Source: Mycobacterium sp.
GTDB lineage: Bacteria; Actinomycetota; Actinomycetes; Mycobacteriales; Mycobacteriaceae
Reading direction: 5' to 3'
DNA: 64,000 nucleotides
Assembly (NCBI GenBank): GCA_021732005.1
Contig: JAKFVT010000026.1
Span: forward strand, 1 to 64,000
Part shown: positions 17,881 through 25,397 of the stretch, one piece after another
Layout: each line of letters opens with the position of its first letter
Position numbering within the stretch: the first letter of the stretch is position 1
Program-made: the position numbers and the translations under genes
The notes under the pieces: model-generated
Seen by the model: only the letters and a program-made list of their open reading frames with translations
Databases searched by the model: none
What the model was told of the DNA's origin: nothing

Positions 17881-18612
17881 TTCGAGCAGTCTTTTTCGCG
17901 CCGTGGCGAATTCGGTGTCGGTGAGGTCACCGCGGTCGCGCATGGTCTTCAAGGTCTGCAGCCGGCCGGCCAGCTCGGGCGGCAGGTCGTCCGGCTGCGG
18001 CGCGGCCCGGAGAATGGGCTCGTCCTCGATGAGTTCGACGAGCTGTGCCCGGGCTGGATCGATCCGCACCGCCACCCGGTCGTCGGCCTCGGGCATCTCA
18101 CCCAAGGTGAACGTCGCCGCCACGCGGGCCTCGTAAGGTGTTGTGCCGTCACAGCGTTCGATGCGCAGTCGCAGCACCCGGCGGCTGGCATCCTTGTTGA
18201 CCACCACGTTGAACGTCGGCCTGATGACCTCCAGCACGACACCAGTGGCGGCCACCCCGGCACTGCGCAGCTGATCCACCCGAGACACCGCGACAACCAG
18301 CCACGCCGCGTACCCGACGACGACGGCGCTCCACAGCACCAGCCACCACACCGACAGCGGGGTCGTCCAGTCGGCAGCCCACGGCACCGTCGAGGCGATC
18401 ACCCAGCCGAGCAGCGCGGGCCGCGGCGACCGGCGTGAAATCGCAAGGAACACAACGAACTGCGCGACGTAACCGCCGAGCCAGACACCGAGCACCCAGC
18501 CTCTCGCCGACGTCGCACCGGCGTGGTCGAGCAACCGGGTGGCGATCAGCGCCGGGCCGGCGATCAGCACCCACCACAGGGTCGACAGCGTCGCTATGGT
18601 CCGCCACATCAC
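17866..18612 (-). CDS. SHOCT-domain membrane protein
   Basis: A protein of 248 residues. Four hydrophobic segments occupy about residues 5-110. A soluble part follows, with GVVLEVIRPTFNVVVNKDASRRVLRLRIERCDGTTPYEARVAATFTLGEMPEADDRVAVRIDPARAQLV, a small beta domain. It ends in the SHOCT pattern LKTMRDRGDLTDTEFATARKRLLES, which mediates oligomerisation in other proteins. GTG 18612 is preferred over ATG 18609 because TACCGT lies 6 nt before it. No function is known. Confidence 0.7.
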   Translation of the reverse strand: MMWRTIATLSTLWWVLIAGPALIATRLLDHAGATSARGWVLGVWLGGYVAQFVVFLAISRRSPRPALLGWVIASTVPWAADWTTPLSVWWLVLWSAVVVGYAAWLVVAVSRVDQLRSAGVAATGVVLEVIRPTFNVVVNKDASRRVLRLRIERCDGTTPYEARVAATFTLGEMPEADDRVAVRIDPARAQLVELIEDEPILRAAPQPDDLPPELAGRLQTLKTMRDRGDLTDTEFATARKRLLESPAE

Positions 18613-18624
18613 CGGGCCACGGTA
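18613..18624 (-). promoter_or_regulatory. leaderless-type -10 element of the SHOCT gene
   Basis: On the minus strand TACCGT (18624-18619) is followed by 6 nt and GTG 18612. It lies in the 19-bp gap after the stop of the Rv1868-like gene. Confidence 0.55.
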
Positions 18625-18631
18625 TACCGCG

Positions 18632-20968
18632 TCACACCCGCACCACGTCGCAGACAGGCGCCAGCACGGTGACCAGCCCCGCGGAGCCGTCGACCCGGAC
18701 CCGCATGCCGGTGCACAACCCGGCGGCGATTCCGGAGACGAACGGCACACCGAAGTCGGTGGCGGCCGCGCTCACGTCGCCCAGCGTGGCGCCTCCGTCG
18801 GTCAGCACTGCGCCAGGTGTGCCCAGCAGTGCCACCGCGTCGATGTCGGCGCCGGAGACGACGGCGATGTCCTCGGCGCCCAGTCCGGCGGCGGCGGCCG
18901 AATCGACCACCCGGACCGTGCCCTCGACGACGCCGGGGAACAGTCCGGTTCCGTGCAGCTCATCGGCGACCTGCGCGGGTTCAGTTGCGGCGACCGGCGT
19001 CCAGGCACCGTCGATGACGGCAGGCAGTCGCACCGCCTGCAACCGCTCGCGTTCGGCGATGCGGCGTTTGATGCGCAGCCGGGTGTCGGCGGGTACGGCC
19101 AGCGCCTCGTCGACGGTCAGCGCGAAAACGTCGTCGAGTACCGCGATCTTGTCCACCGCCACCAGCCGGTGGCCCAATTCCCGTACCGCAAGCCGAAGTT
19201 GGTGGGTGTACCGGAGGGTGGTGTCATAGGCCAGCGCTCGGCAGGCCTGCGCGGCGGGCACCGTCACGTGGTCGTCGGCTCCTGAGTCGCGCGCCCTGGC
19301 GGCCGCCGCAAGCAGTGCGTCGGGACGATCGCCGAGCACCGACGTCGCGAGCTCCACGGCTCCCGGCCCGCGGTGCCCGAGATGGGCCAGCGCCGAGGAG
19401 AATGCACTCGCCAACATCGGCGCGCCGGTGCGGGTCGCCGCCATATCGCCTGCCTCCAACGCGGCGCGCGCGTACGGATGGGCGCGCAACACCCGCGCCA
19501 GCGACGCGACCTCGGCGCTGATGCTCATCGGCTGATCCGCCGCGCTCAGCTGCGTCGGAGCCGCCTCGCCGAGCACGAGCGCAAGCGCGCTCAAGGTCCA
19601 TCCCTCGTGAACCCGGCTGCGCAGCAGGCGGATTCGAGCATCCAGCTGGGCATCGCGCAGCATCCCGAGCTTGGCGATGTCGCGCCGTTCGGCGTCGGCG
19701 GCGTCGCGGTAGGCCCGCAGGTGCCGGCCGAACATGCGGGCGCTGGCCTGCAGACGAGTCGTAGACATGGCACCGGTGACCGTGGCGAGCGCAGCGGGGC
19801 CCGGCGTCGGCACGTCCGCAGCGGCGCGCAATCGTCGCGACAGACCGGCCACACGGGCCGGAAGTCGCGGCTCGGCGGCCGCGAGGGCCGAGGCGCCCAG
19901 ATAGATCCGGTGGCCGAAGGAGGCGACCAGACGGCTCTCCCATTCGCCGGCGACCGCACCGCGCAGATCCAGCAGCGCAGCCAGCGACCGGCCGGCGAGC
20001 CGCAACCCTCCCAGATGAAGGTCCAGCGACATCGGGGTGAGCGGGCCTGCCGTGGCTTCACTCAGTGGGCCGGCCACGAACACCGGGAAGCGCGGATCGA
20101 TGCGGTCGTCGAATTCGCCGTCGGCGCCCTCGGGTGCGGCTCGGGTGCCGGGCGCCCGGGCAACGGTGGTGACCGGCAGCGGGATTCGCCCGGGGACGGC
20201 GAGCGCGCCGCCCGCACCGATCTTGCGGCCCTGCAGCCCGCGCACCGTGTCGGCGACGGCATCGCTTGCGCCCCAGCCGCATTCGAATTCCCACTCGGTT
20301 CGCAGCGGGTCCAGGTCGAGCGGCGGGCACAACTGCGGCCAGCCCGGCACACCGCGCACCCTGGGTCGCGGGTCCACACCGCCGAGGAGCCGGGCCGCGG
20401 AGACGACGTTGGTGGTGTCGCCCCCGGCGAGATCGACGACACCGGTGCGGTCGGTGCCGACAGCGAGGACCAGGAACCGGATCAGGTCGTCGACATGCAG
20501 CACGTGAAGCGGTCCGGTGGCGTCGGCCTCCAGCAGGGCCGCCACCGAGCGGCAGACCAGGGCGTCGGTCTGCCGGCCCATCGGCGCGGCGATACGCACC
20601 ACCAGGTTCGGCGCCCAGCCGGTGCTGACCAGATCCTCCACCTGCTGAGAGCCGCGCGGAGCCAGCAGGGACAGTGACAGGAACACGATCCGCGCACCGC
20701 CGCGGGCGGCGGCGTCACATACGCGGGCGACATCGGCGGGGCGGGTCAGATCGCGCCCTTCGGCGGGCAACTGGACGACCACGTCGGCCAACTCGCCCAA
20801 CCGGTACAGCACCGGGTGGCTGAGCGCCGCGGCTACGAACTGGACGGCCGGATCGAGGTCGCGGTGCGGACGCTCGGCGATGCCGTAGACGTCATGGCCC
20901 GCAGCCAGCAGGCTCTGGGCGAGGGCGCGACCTAGCTCTCCGGTGACTTCCGTGAGCAAGATCCGCAT
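18632..20968 (-). CDS. Rv1868-like fusion: NAD-epimerase-like domain plus degenerate PEP-utilizer domain
   Basis: A 778-residue protein. Residues 1-230 form an atypical extended SDR (MRILLTEVTGELGRALAQSLLAAGHDVYGI, later LHVLHVDDLIRFLVLAV). Residues 300-680 are helical, with a part (RYTHQLRLAVRELGHRLVAVDKIAVLDDVFALTVDEALA) like the segment that precedes the swivelling domain in rifampin phosphotransferases. Residues 690-775 match a PEP-utilizer mobile domain (GVVEGTVRVVDS, VLTDGGATLGDVSAAATDFGVPFVSGI), but the usual TSH phosphohistidine is replaced by TLGD. It has no ATP-grasp domain. The phosphotransfer step should therefore be lost. It lies 89 bp after the thiolase-like gene, as Rv1868 follows Rv1867. 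Function unknown. Confidence 0.7.
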   Translation of the reverse strand: MRILLTEVTGELGRALAQSLLAAGHDVYGIAERPHRDLDPAVQFVAAALSHPVLYRLGELADVVVQLPAEGRDLTRPADVARVCDAAARGGARIVFLSLSLLAPRGSQQVEDLVSTGWAPNLVVRIAAPMGRQTDALVCRSVAALLEADATGPLHVLHVDDLIRFLVLAVGTDRTGVVDLAGGDTTNVVSAARLLGGVDPRPRVRGVPGWPQLCPPLDLDPLRTEWEFECGWGASDAVADTVRGLQGRKIGAGGALAVPGRIPLPVTTVARAPGTRAAPEGADGEFDDRIDPRFPVFVAGPLSEATAGPLTPMSLDLHLGGLRLAGRSLAALLDLRGAVAGEWESRLVASFGHRIYLGASALAAAEPRLPARVAGLSRRLRAAADVPTPGPAALATVTGAMSTTRLQASARMFGRHLRAYRDAADAERRDIAKLGMLRDAQLDARIRLLRSRVHEGWTLSALALVLGEAAPTQLSAADQPMSISAEVASLARVLRAHPYARAALEAGDMAATRTGAPMLASAFSSALAHLGHRGPGAVELATSVLGDRPDALLAAAARARDSGADDHVTVPAAQACRALAYDTTLRYTHQLRLAVRELGHRLVAVDKIAVLDDVFALTVDEALAVPADTRLRIKRRIAERERLQAVRLPAVIDGAWTPVAATEPAQVADELHGTGLFPGVVEGTVRVVDSAAAAGLGAEDIAVVSGADIDAVALLGTPGAVLTDGGATLGDVSAAATDFGVPFVSGIAAGLCTGMRVRVDGSAGLVTVLAPVCDVVRV

Positions 20969-21017
20969 GCCACGCCCCTAGTTCCCCCGTCGTGCTTCGA
21001 CGAGAATAAGCAGGTCG

Positions 21018-21038
21018 CGGCGAAAAAATCGCCGTTTT
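21018..21038. terminator. possible small terminator between the thiolase-like and Rv1868-like genes
   Basis: CGGCGA (21018-21023) and TCGCCG (21029-21034) flank an A-rich loop; TTTT follows on the plus strand only. On the minus strand the loop is U-rich but no U-tract follows, so it may only attenuate. Confidence 0.3.
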
Positions 21039-21057
21039 GGACCGCGGGAGAAGCGGA

Positions 21058-22524
21058 TCAGGACAGGCTGGCCCGGCCGTCGGCGTGCACCCGGACCTTG
21101 GCACCGGCGATGTCTTCGGCCACGGTGACCGCCGCCGCGCCGGCATCGTCGATGATGGCCATCGCGCGGGCGTCGTCGGGGGTCCGCACCGCCAGGAACG
21201 CCTTTTCCGGGCGGCCGTCGCGATCGAACGGGGTGGTCCAGGACTCGACGGTGCCCTCGCCCTCCCATTCGACCACCGCGGTCCGGGTGGGCTCGCGGTC
21301 GACCTCGGGCTGGACGTCCTCCCAGCGGAAGGCCGCAGGCGGCGGGGTCGCGCTGTACACACCGAAGCTGTGCTTGGTGAGGAACCCGCCGTTGGCGGTG
21401 ATGAGGCCGTAGGCCGCGGGGTCGTCGCGCAACAACCCGGCCATCGTGGCAATGGAGTGCATGACGTAGTTGTTCCACGGGCCGCCGGCGAAGGTCAGCC
21501 CGCCGGTGACGGTCAACGCCCGCTGCGGGTCGTCGGTGGGCAGGCCGAGCTCGCTGGCGGCCACCTGCACCGCCGACGGGAAGCACGAGTAGACGTCGAT
21601 GTGCGCCAGGTCGTCGACGCCGACTCCGGCGAGTTCGAGCGCGCGGCGCCCGGCGATCCGGATCGCGGGTGAGCGGTGCAGCTCATGGCGTTCGGCCACC
21701 GAGTAGGTGTCGTGCGAGTCGGTGCCCGCGTAGGGGAAAACCCACTGATCGCGCGGGATCTGCAACTCGGTGGCCTTCTCGGCCGAGCACAGGATGACCA
21801 CGGCGGCCTGGTTGACCATGTTGTTGGAGTTCATCAGCTTCGGATACGGCCAGCTGATCATCCGGTTGTCCGGACCGGCCTGCCCGATCTCCTCGGCGCT
21901 GCGCGCGTCGCGGCTCCACGCCTGCGGGTTGTCCGCGGCCACCGCGCTGAACCGCGACCACAGCTCGGCGACACGGCGCTGATGATCGGCTACGCTCTCG
22001 CCGCGCGCGATCCGCAGCGCCTGCTCGAAGAGCGGATAGACGTGCGACGGCAGCAGCAGCCCGATGCGTTCTTCGGCGGGGCTGGACATCGGGACCTCGT
22101 CCTCAGCACCCGGCGGCACTGCGACATCCTCACCCTGACGAGTCCAGTCAGGCTTGATTCCGCTGGCCTGCATACGCTTTCGGTTTCGCCACGTCTCCCC
22201 GCCGGCGAGCAGGATGACCTCGGCGCGGCCCTGCTGGATGTCCAGGCAGGCCTGATTGACCAGGGACTGCGGTGTGTTGCCGCCCACTCCGGTGTAGTAG
22301 GTCGAAGGATTGCGGGCACCGATCCGCTGGCCCAGCAGCAGGCCCGGGTCGCGGTAGCGCCACGACAGCAGGTTGACCACCCGGATGGCGTCGACGGCCT
22401 GCAGGACTTTCGAATCGGCGGCCTCGCGCGCGGCTGCAACCATCAGGTCGACGGGTTCGATCTGAGCGTCGTCGCGCTGGTTGATCTGTCCCGCCGCGAC
22501 CAATACCGGCGTCCGAGGATCCAT
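21058..22524 (-). CDS. thiolase-like acetyl-CoA acetyltransferase homologue (Rv1867-like)
   Basis: A 488-residue thiolase-fold protein. It begins RTPVLVAAGQINQRDD and contains VYSCFPSAVQVAASELGLP and NGGFLTKHSFGVYS, the C-terminal Cys and His loops of SCP2-type thiolases. The loop that should hold the nucleophilic Cys reads GVGGNTPQSLVNQACLDIQQGRAEVILLAGGE, with no Cys at the active position. The C-terminal 90 residues form an extra beta domain (VEWEGEGTVESWTTPFDRDGRPEKAF). It may therefore act in Claisen-type or hydrolytic chemistry or as a binding protein. TAGGGA lies 6 nt before the ATG. A palindrome in the divergent region may be its operator. Confidence 0.8.
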   Translation of the reverse strand: MDPRTPVLVAAGQINQRDDAQIEPVDLMVAAAREAADSKVLQAVDAIRVVNLLSWRYRDPGLLLGQRIGARNPSTYYTGVGGNTPQSLVNQACLDIQQGRAEVILLAGGETWRNRKRMQASGIKPDWTRQGEDVAVPPGAEDEVPMSSPAEERIGLLLPSHVYPLFEQALRIARGESVADHQRRVAELWSRFSAVAADNPQAWSRDARSAEEIGQAGPDNRMISWPYPKLMNSNNMVNQAAVVILCSAEKATELQIPRDQWVFPYAGTDSHDTYSVAERHELHRSPAIRIAGRRALELAGVGVDDLAHIDVYSCFPSAVQVAASELGLPTDDPQRALTVTGGLTFAGGPWNNYVMHSIATMAGLLRDDPAAYGLITANGGFLTKHSFGVYSATPPPAAFRWEDVQPEVDREPTRTAVVEWEGEGTVESWTTPFDRDGRPEKAFLAVRTPDDARAMAIIDDAGAAAVTVAEDIAGAKVRVHADGRASLS

Positions 22525-22554
22525 CGACGGTCCCTATCTGTAGTCGTGACGGCG

Positions 22555-22570
22555 TTTGACGCCTGTCAAA
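22555..22570. promoter_or_regulatory. palindrome TTTGAC-N4-GTCAAA in the thiolase-like/hydrolase divergent region
   Basis: A perfect 6-4-6 dyad lies 31 bp upstream of the thiolase-like start and 71 bp upstream of the hydrolase start. Its size fits a TetR- or MarR-type operator; the regulator is unknown. Confidence 0.45.
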
Positions 22571-22640
22571 ACCTAGCATCGGCCGGCGGACGGCCAGATG
22601 GGCGGTTCTCCTCCGCCGACGGCCGTGCCAGGATGACGCC

Positions 22641-23387
22641 ATGACGGTCGTTCTGGTACATGGCAATCCGGAAACCGACGTGATCTGGGGCCCGCTGGTC
22701 GAGGCACTCGGTCGCGACGACGTGGTGCGGCTGTCGCCGCCCGGCTTCGGTGCGCCACTGCCCGACGACTTCCCGGCGACCATGGTGGCCTACCGGGACT
22801 GGCTCATCGGCGAACTGGAGGGCTTCGACGACCCCGTCGACCTCGTCGGCCACGACTGGGGCGGCGGCCATGTGCTCAATGTCGTCATGAATCGGCCCGA
22901 GCTGGTGCGCAGCTGGGCCAGCGACATCATCGGGGTCATGCATCCCGACTATGTCTGGCACGACATGGCGCAGGTGTGGCAGACCCCCGGCGCCGGAGAA
23001 GAGGCCATCGCGGCAATGTCCGACAGCTCGCACGATGATCGGGTCGCCCTGTTGACAGGTATGGGCATCCCGGCCGCCGTCGCCACCGAGTTGGCGCTCG
23101 CGCAGGGACCCGAGATGGGCCGGGCGATCCTGGCGCTGTACCGCTCGGCCGCCCAGCCCGCCGTCGCCGAGGCGGGCCGGCATCTGGTCAACGCCACCGC
23201 CCGGCCGGGACTATCGCTGTTGGCCACCGAGGACACCTACGTCGGCACCGAGGAGCAGCGGCGCGCGGCCGCCGAGCAGGCCGGTGCCCGCACCGAGGTG
23301 CTCGACGGTCTCGGGCACTGGTGGATGCTGCAGGATCCGGTGCGCGGCGCCACCGCGCTGACGCGGTTCTGGGATTCGCTGGACTGA
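22641..23387 (+). CDS. alpha/beta hydrolase of the haloalkane dehalogenase/epoxide hydrolase-like type
   Basis: A 248-residue cytosolic alpha/beta hydrolase. HGNPETDVIWGPLVEAL carries the oxyanion motif, VGHDWGGGH the nucleophile elbow with D72, and GLGHWWMLQD the catalytic H226. An Asp nucleophile points to hydrolysis of epoxides or halides rather than esters, though some family members are lyases or have no activity. CAGGAT, 6 nt before ATG, may be a weak leaderless -10. It shares a regulatory gap with the divergent thiolase-like gene. Confidence 0.8.
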   Translation: MTVVLVHGNPETDVIWGPLVEALGRDDVVRLSPPGFGAPLPDDFPATMVAYRDWLIGELEGFDDPVDLVGHDWGGGHVLNVVMNRPELVRSWASDIIGVMHPDYVWHDMAQVWQTPGAGEEAIAAMSDSSHDDRVALLTGMGIPAAVATELALAQGPEMGRAILALYRSAAQPAVAEAGRHLVNATARPGLSLLATEDTYVGTEEQRRAAAEQAGARTEVLDGLGHWWMLQDPVRGATALTRFWDSLD

Positions 23388-23464
23388 TCACCGCCCGCGT
23401 CAGGGTTTGGTTGCCGCCCCGGGGGGTACGCCAAAGCGTCCCCTAACAAGGAAGTGAGGGCCGC

Positions 23465-23905
23465 ATGGCTGTGGGATCGGGAGTGATTTCAAGGGCCGCT
23501 ATGACATTCGTCGGCGGTGCCGCGGTGCTGACGCTTGCCGTCGGCTGCGGCAGCAGCAATGACAATTCCAAGACGAGCACGTCGACGACGACCACGACGA
23601 CGTCGCCCACCTCGTCCGTGGTCGTGACGACCAGTCCGGCCGGCGGTGACACCACAGCACCTGGTGGCGTGACGGGCACGGCGCCCGGCGTGAACGGCGG
23701 CGCGGGCCCCGGTGGCGTGACGGGCACGGCGCCCGGCGTGGACGGCGGCGCGGGCCCCGGTGGCGTGACGGGCACGGCGCCCGGCGTGAGCGGTGGCGCG
23801 GGACCCGGCGGGGCGAGCGGCGTCGCACCCGGCGTGAGCGGTGGCGCGGGACCCGGCGGTGCCGGAGGTTGCGTCAGCGGCGTCGGCTGCCTGGGAACGG
23901 GTTAA
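23465..23905 (+). CDS. putative repeat-containing lipoprotein
   Basis: A 146-residue exported protein. Residues 1-27 form a signal peptide ending LTLAVGC, a fair lipobox with C28 as the lipid-carrying cysteine. A Ser/Thr-rich linker (residues 30-60, a likely O-mannosylation zone) is followed by four copies of a 16-residue Gly/Ala/Pro repeat (GVTGTAPGVNGGAGPG type) and a tail with two cysteines (GGCVSGVGCLGTG). It has no recognisable domain. GAGGG lies 4-5 nt before ATG 23465. It is probably a cell-surface spacer protein; the name lipoprotein rests on the lipobox alone. Confidence 0.6.
   Translation: MAVGSGVISRAAMTFVGGAAVLTLAVGCGSSNDNSKTSTSTTTTTTSPTSSVVVTTSPAGGDTTAPGGVTGTAPGVNGGAGPGGVTGTAPGVDGGAGPGGVTGTAPGVSGGAGPGGASGVAPGVSGGAGPGGAGGCVSGVGCLGTG
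23660..23851 (+). repeat. four 48-bp tandem repeats in the lipoprotein gene
   Basis: Units 23660-23707, 23708-23755, 23756-23803 and 23804-23851 encode the 16-residue repeat. The first three units are almost identical in DNA; the fourth has drifted, and a partial fifth follows. Copy number could vary between strains by slippage. Confidence 0.85.
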
Positions 23906-23917
23906 CCAGTCCCTAGC

Positions 23918-23962
23918 TGAGTGGCCATTCGTGACGCAGACCGCGTCACGGGTGGCCACTCA
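23918..23962. terminator. bidirectional hairpin between the convergent lipoprotein and aldehyde dehydrogenase genes
   Basis: TGAGTGGCCA (23918-23927) pairs with TGGCCACTCA (23953-23962), and an inner CGTGACGC (23930-23937) with GCGTCACG (23943-23950). One arm includes the aldehyde dehydrogenase stop codon. There is no U-tract, as is common in mycobacteria. Confidence 0.75.
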
Positions 23963-25396
23963 GTCGTCTGCGGGTCCGACCCGGTAGATCGACTTGAGGG
24001 CGAAGAAGGCGTCCAGCCCCTCCGGGCCCAGCTCGCGGCCGATGCCGCTGGCCTTCACTCCCCCGAACGGCGCACGGAAGTCCAGCTGGTAGTCGTTGAT
24101 TCCGACGGTGCCGGTGCGCACCGCACGGGCGATCTCGATGGCCCGCTCGTCGTCGGTCGACCACACTGTGCCCGCCAGACCGAACTCGCTGTCGTTGGCC
24201 AGCGCGACGGCGTCGTCGTCGCCGTCGTACGGGATCACCGCGAGCACCGGACCGAAGATCTCCTCCTGGGCGATCCGATCGGAGTTGTCGACGTCGGCGA
24301 ACACCGTCGGCGAGACGAACCAGCCGCGCGGCTGATCAGCCGGAACCGAGCCGCCCGCAACCAGTTTCGCCGAGCTTGCTTTCCCGGACTCGATGTAGCC
24401 CAGCACCCGTTCGCGTTGGCGGGCGCTGACCAGCGGGCCGATATCGGTCGACTTGTCCAGCGGATCACCCACGTTGAGATCACCGACCATGCCGACGAGC
24501 GCGTCGAGCACCTCGCCGTAGCGCGATCGCGGCGCCAGGATCCGCGAACTGAGGTGGCAGGTCTGGCCGTTGTTGACGAACGACGCGTTCCGCAGGCCTT
24601 TGATGGTGGCGTCCAGGTCGGCGTCGTCGAGGATGATCGCCGCCGATTTTCCGCCCAGCTCCAGGGTGACCGGGCGCAGCAGCCGGCCGCACACCTCGCC
24701 GATCGCACGGCCGGCGACCGTCGACCCGGTGAACGTGACCTTGTCCACGCCGGGATGCGATACCAGGTAGGCGCCGGCGGCCGCGCCGCCGGGAACGATG
24801 TTGAGCACGCCCGCGGGCAGCCCGGCCTCCGCCGCGGCTTGGGCAAACACCAAGGCGTCCAGGGCGGTTTCGGGTGCGGCCTTGAGCACCACCGTGCAGC
24901 CGGCCGCCAGCGCGGGCGCCAGCTTGAACGCGGCGAGGGCCTGCGGATAGTTCCATGGCACGATCGCGGCCACCACACCGACGGCTTCCCGGCGCACGAC
25001 GGTGTGCCCGATCATGCTCGGGCGGATTTCCTCGATCGGCGTTTCGGTGATCAGCTGCGCGTAGTAGCGCACCAGGGCGGCCGGGAAGCGGCCGTTGGCA
25101 CCGCGCGACAGCGACATCGGCATGCCGTTCTCGCGGCTCACCAGTTCGTCGGTGGACCGCCCGCGGCTCTCCAGGGCGGCAGCGAAGGCGGTGAGCAAGT
25201 CGGCCCGGTGATCGGGCGAGGCGGACTGCCACTCCGCGAGTGCGGACCGTGCGGCGGCCACCGCGGCGTCGATTTCGGCCTCGGTGGCGCTGGCGCCGTC
25301 ACCCAGCGGCTCACCGGTCGCCGCTTCGATCACCGGCTGCACCTGATCGGCCTGAAAGAACTTTCCGTCGACGAAAATCTCTGCGGCGGTGCTCAT
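23960..25396 (-). CDS. NAD(P)-dependent aldehyde dehydrogenase
   Basis: A 478-residue ALDH. The catalytic signatures are intact: IVPWNYP, the cofactor loop GSTVAGRAIGEV, the base in LELGGKSA, the nucleophile in FVNNGQTCHLSSR, and EEIFGPVLAVIPYD. It would oxidise an unknown aldehyde to the acid. It starts 1 bp after the stop of the CoA-transferase gene and is thus co-transcribed with it. The pair could convert an aldehyde to an acid and then to a CoA ester. In M. tuberculosis the matching CoA-transferase Rv1866 has no such ALDH neighbour as far as recalled. Confidence 0.92.
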   Translation of the reverse strand: MSTAAEIFVDGKFFQADQVQPVIEAATGEPLGDGASATEAEIDAAVAAARSALAEWQSASPDHRADLLTAFAAALESRGRSTDELVSRENGMPMSLSRGANGRFPAALVRYYAQLITETPIEEIRPSMIGHTVVRREAVGVVAAIVPWNYPQALAAFKLAPALAAGCTVVLKAAPETALDALVFAQAAAEAGLPAGVLNIVPGGAAAGAYLVSHPGVDKVTFTGSTVAGRAIGEVCGRLLRPVTLELGGKSAAIILDDADLDATIKGLRNASFVNNGQTCHLSSRILAPRSRYGEVLDALVGMVGDLNVGDPLDKSTDIGPLVSARQRERVLGYIESGKASSAKLVAGGSVPADQPRGWFVSPTVFADVDNSDRIAQEEIFGPVLAVIPYDGDDDAVALANDSEFGLAGTVWSTDDERAIEIARAVRTGTVGINDYQLDFRAPFGGVKASGIGRELGPEGLDAFFALKSIYRVGPADD

Positions 25397-25397
25397 C

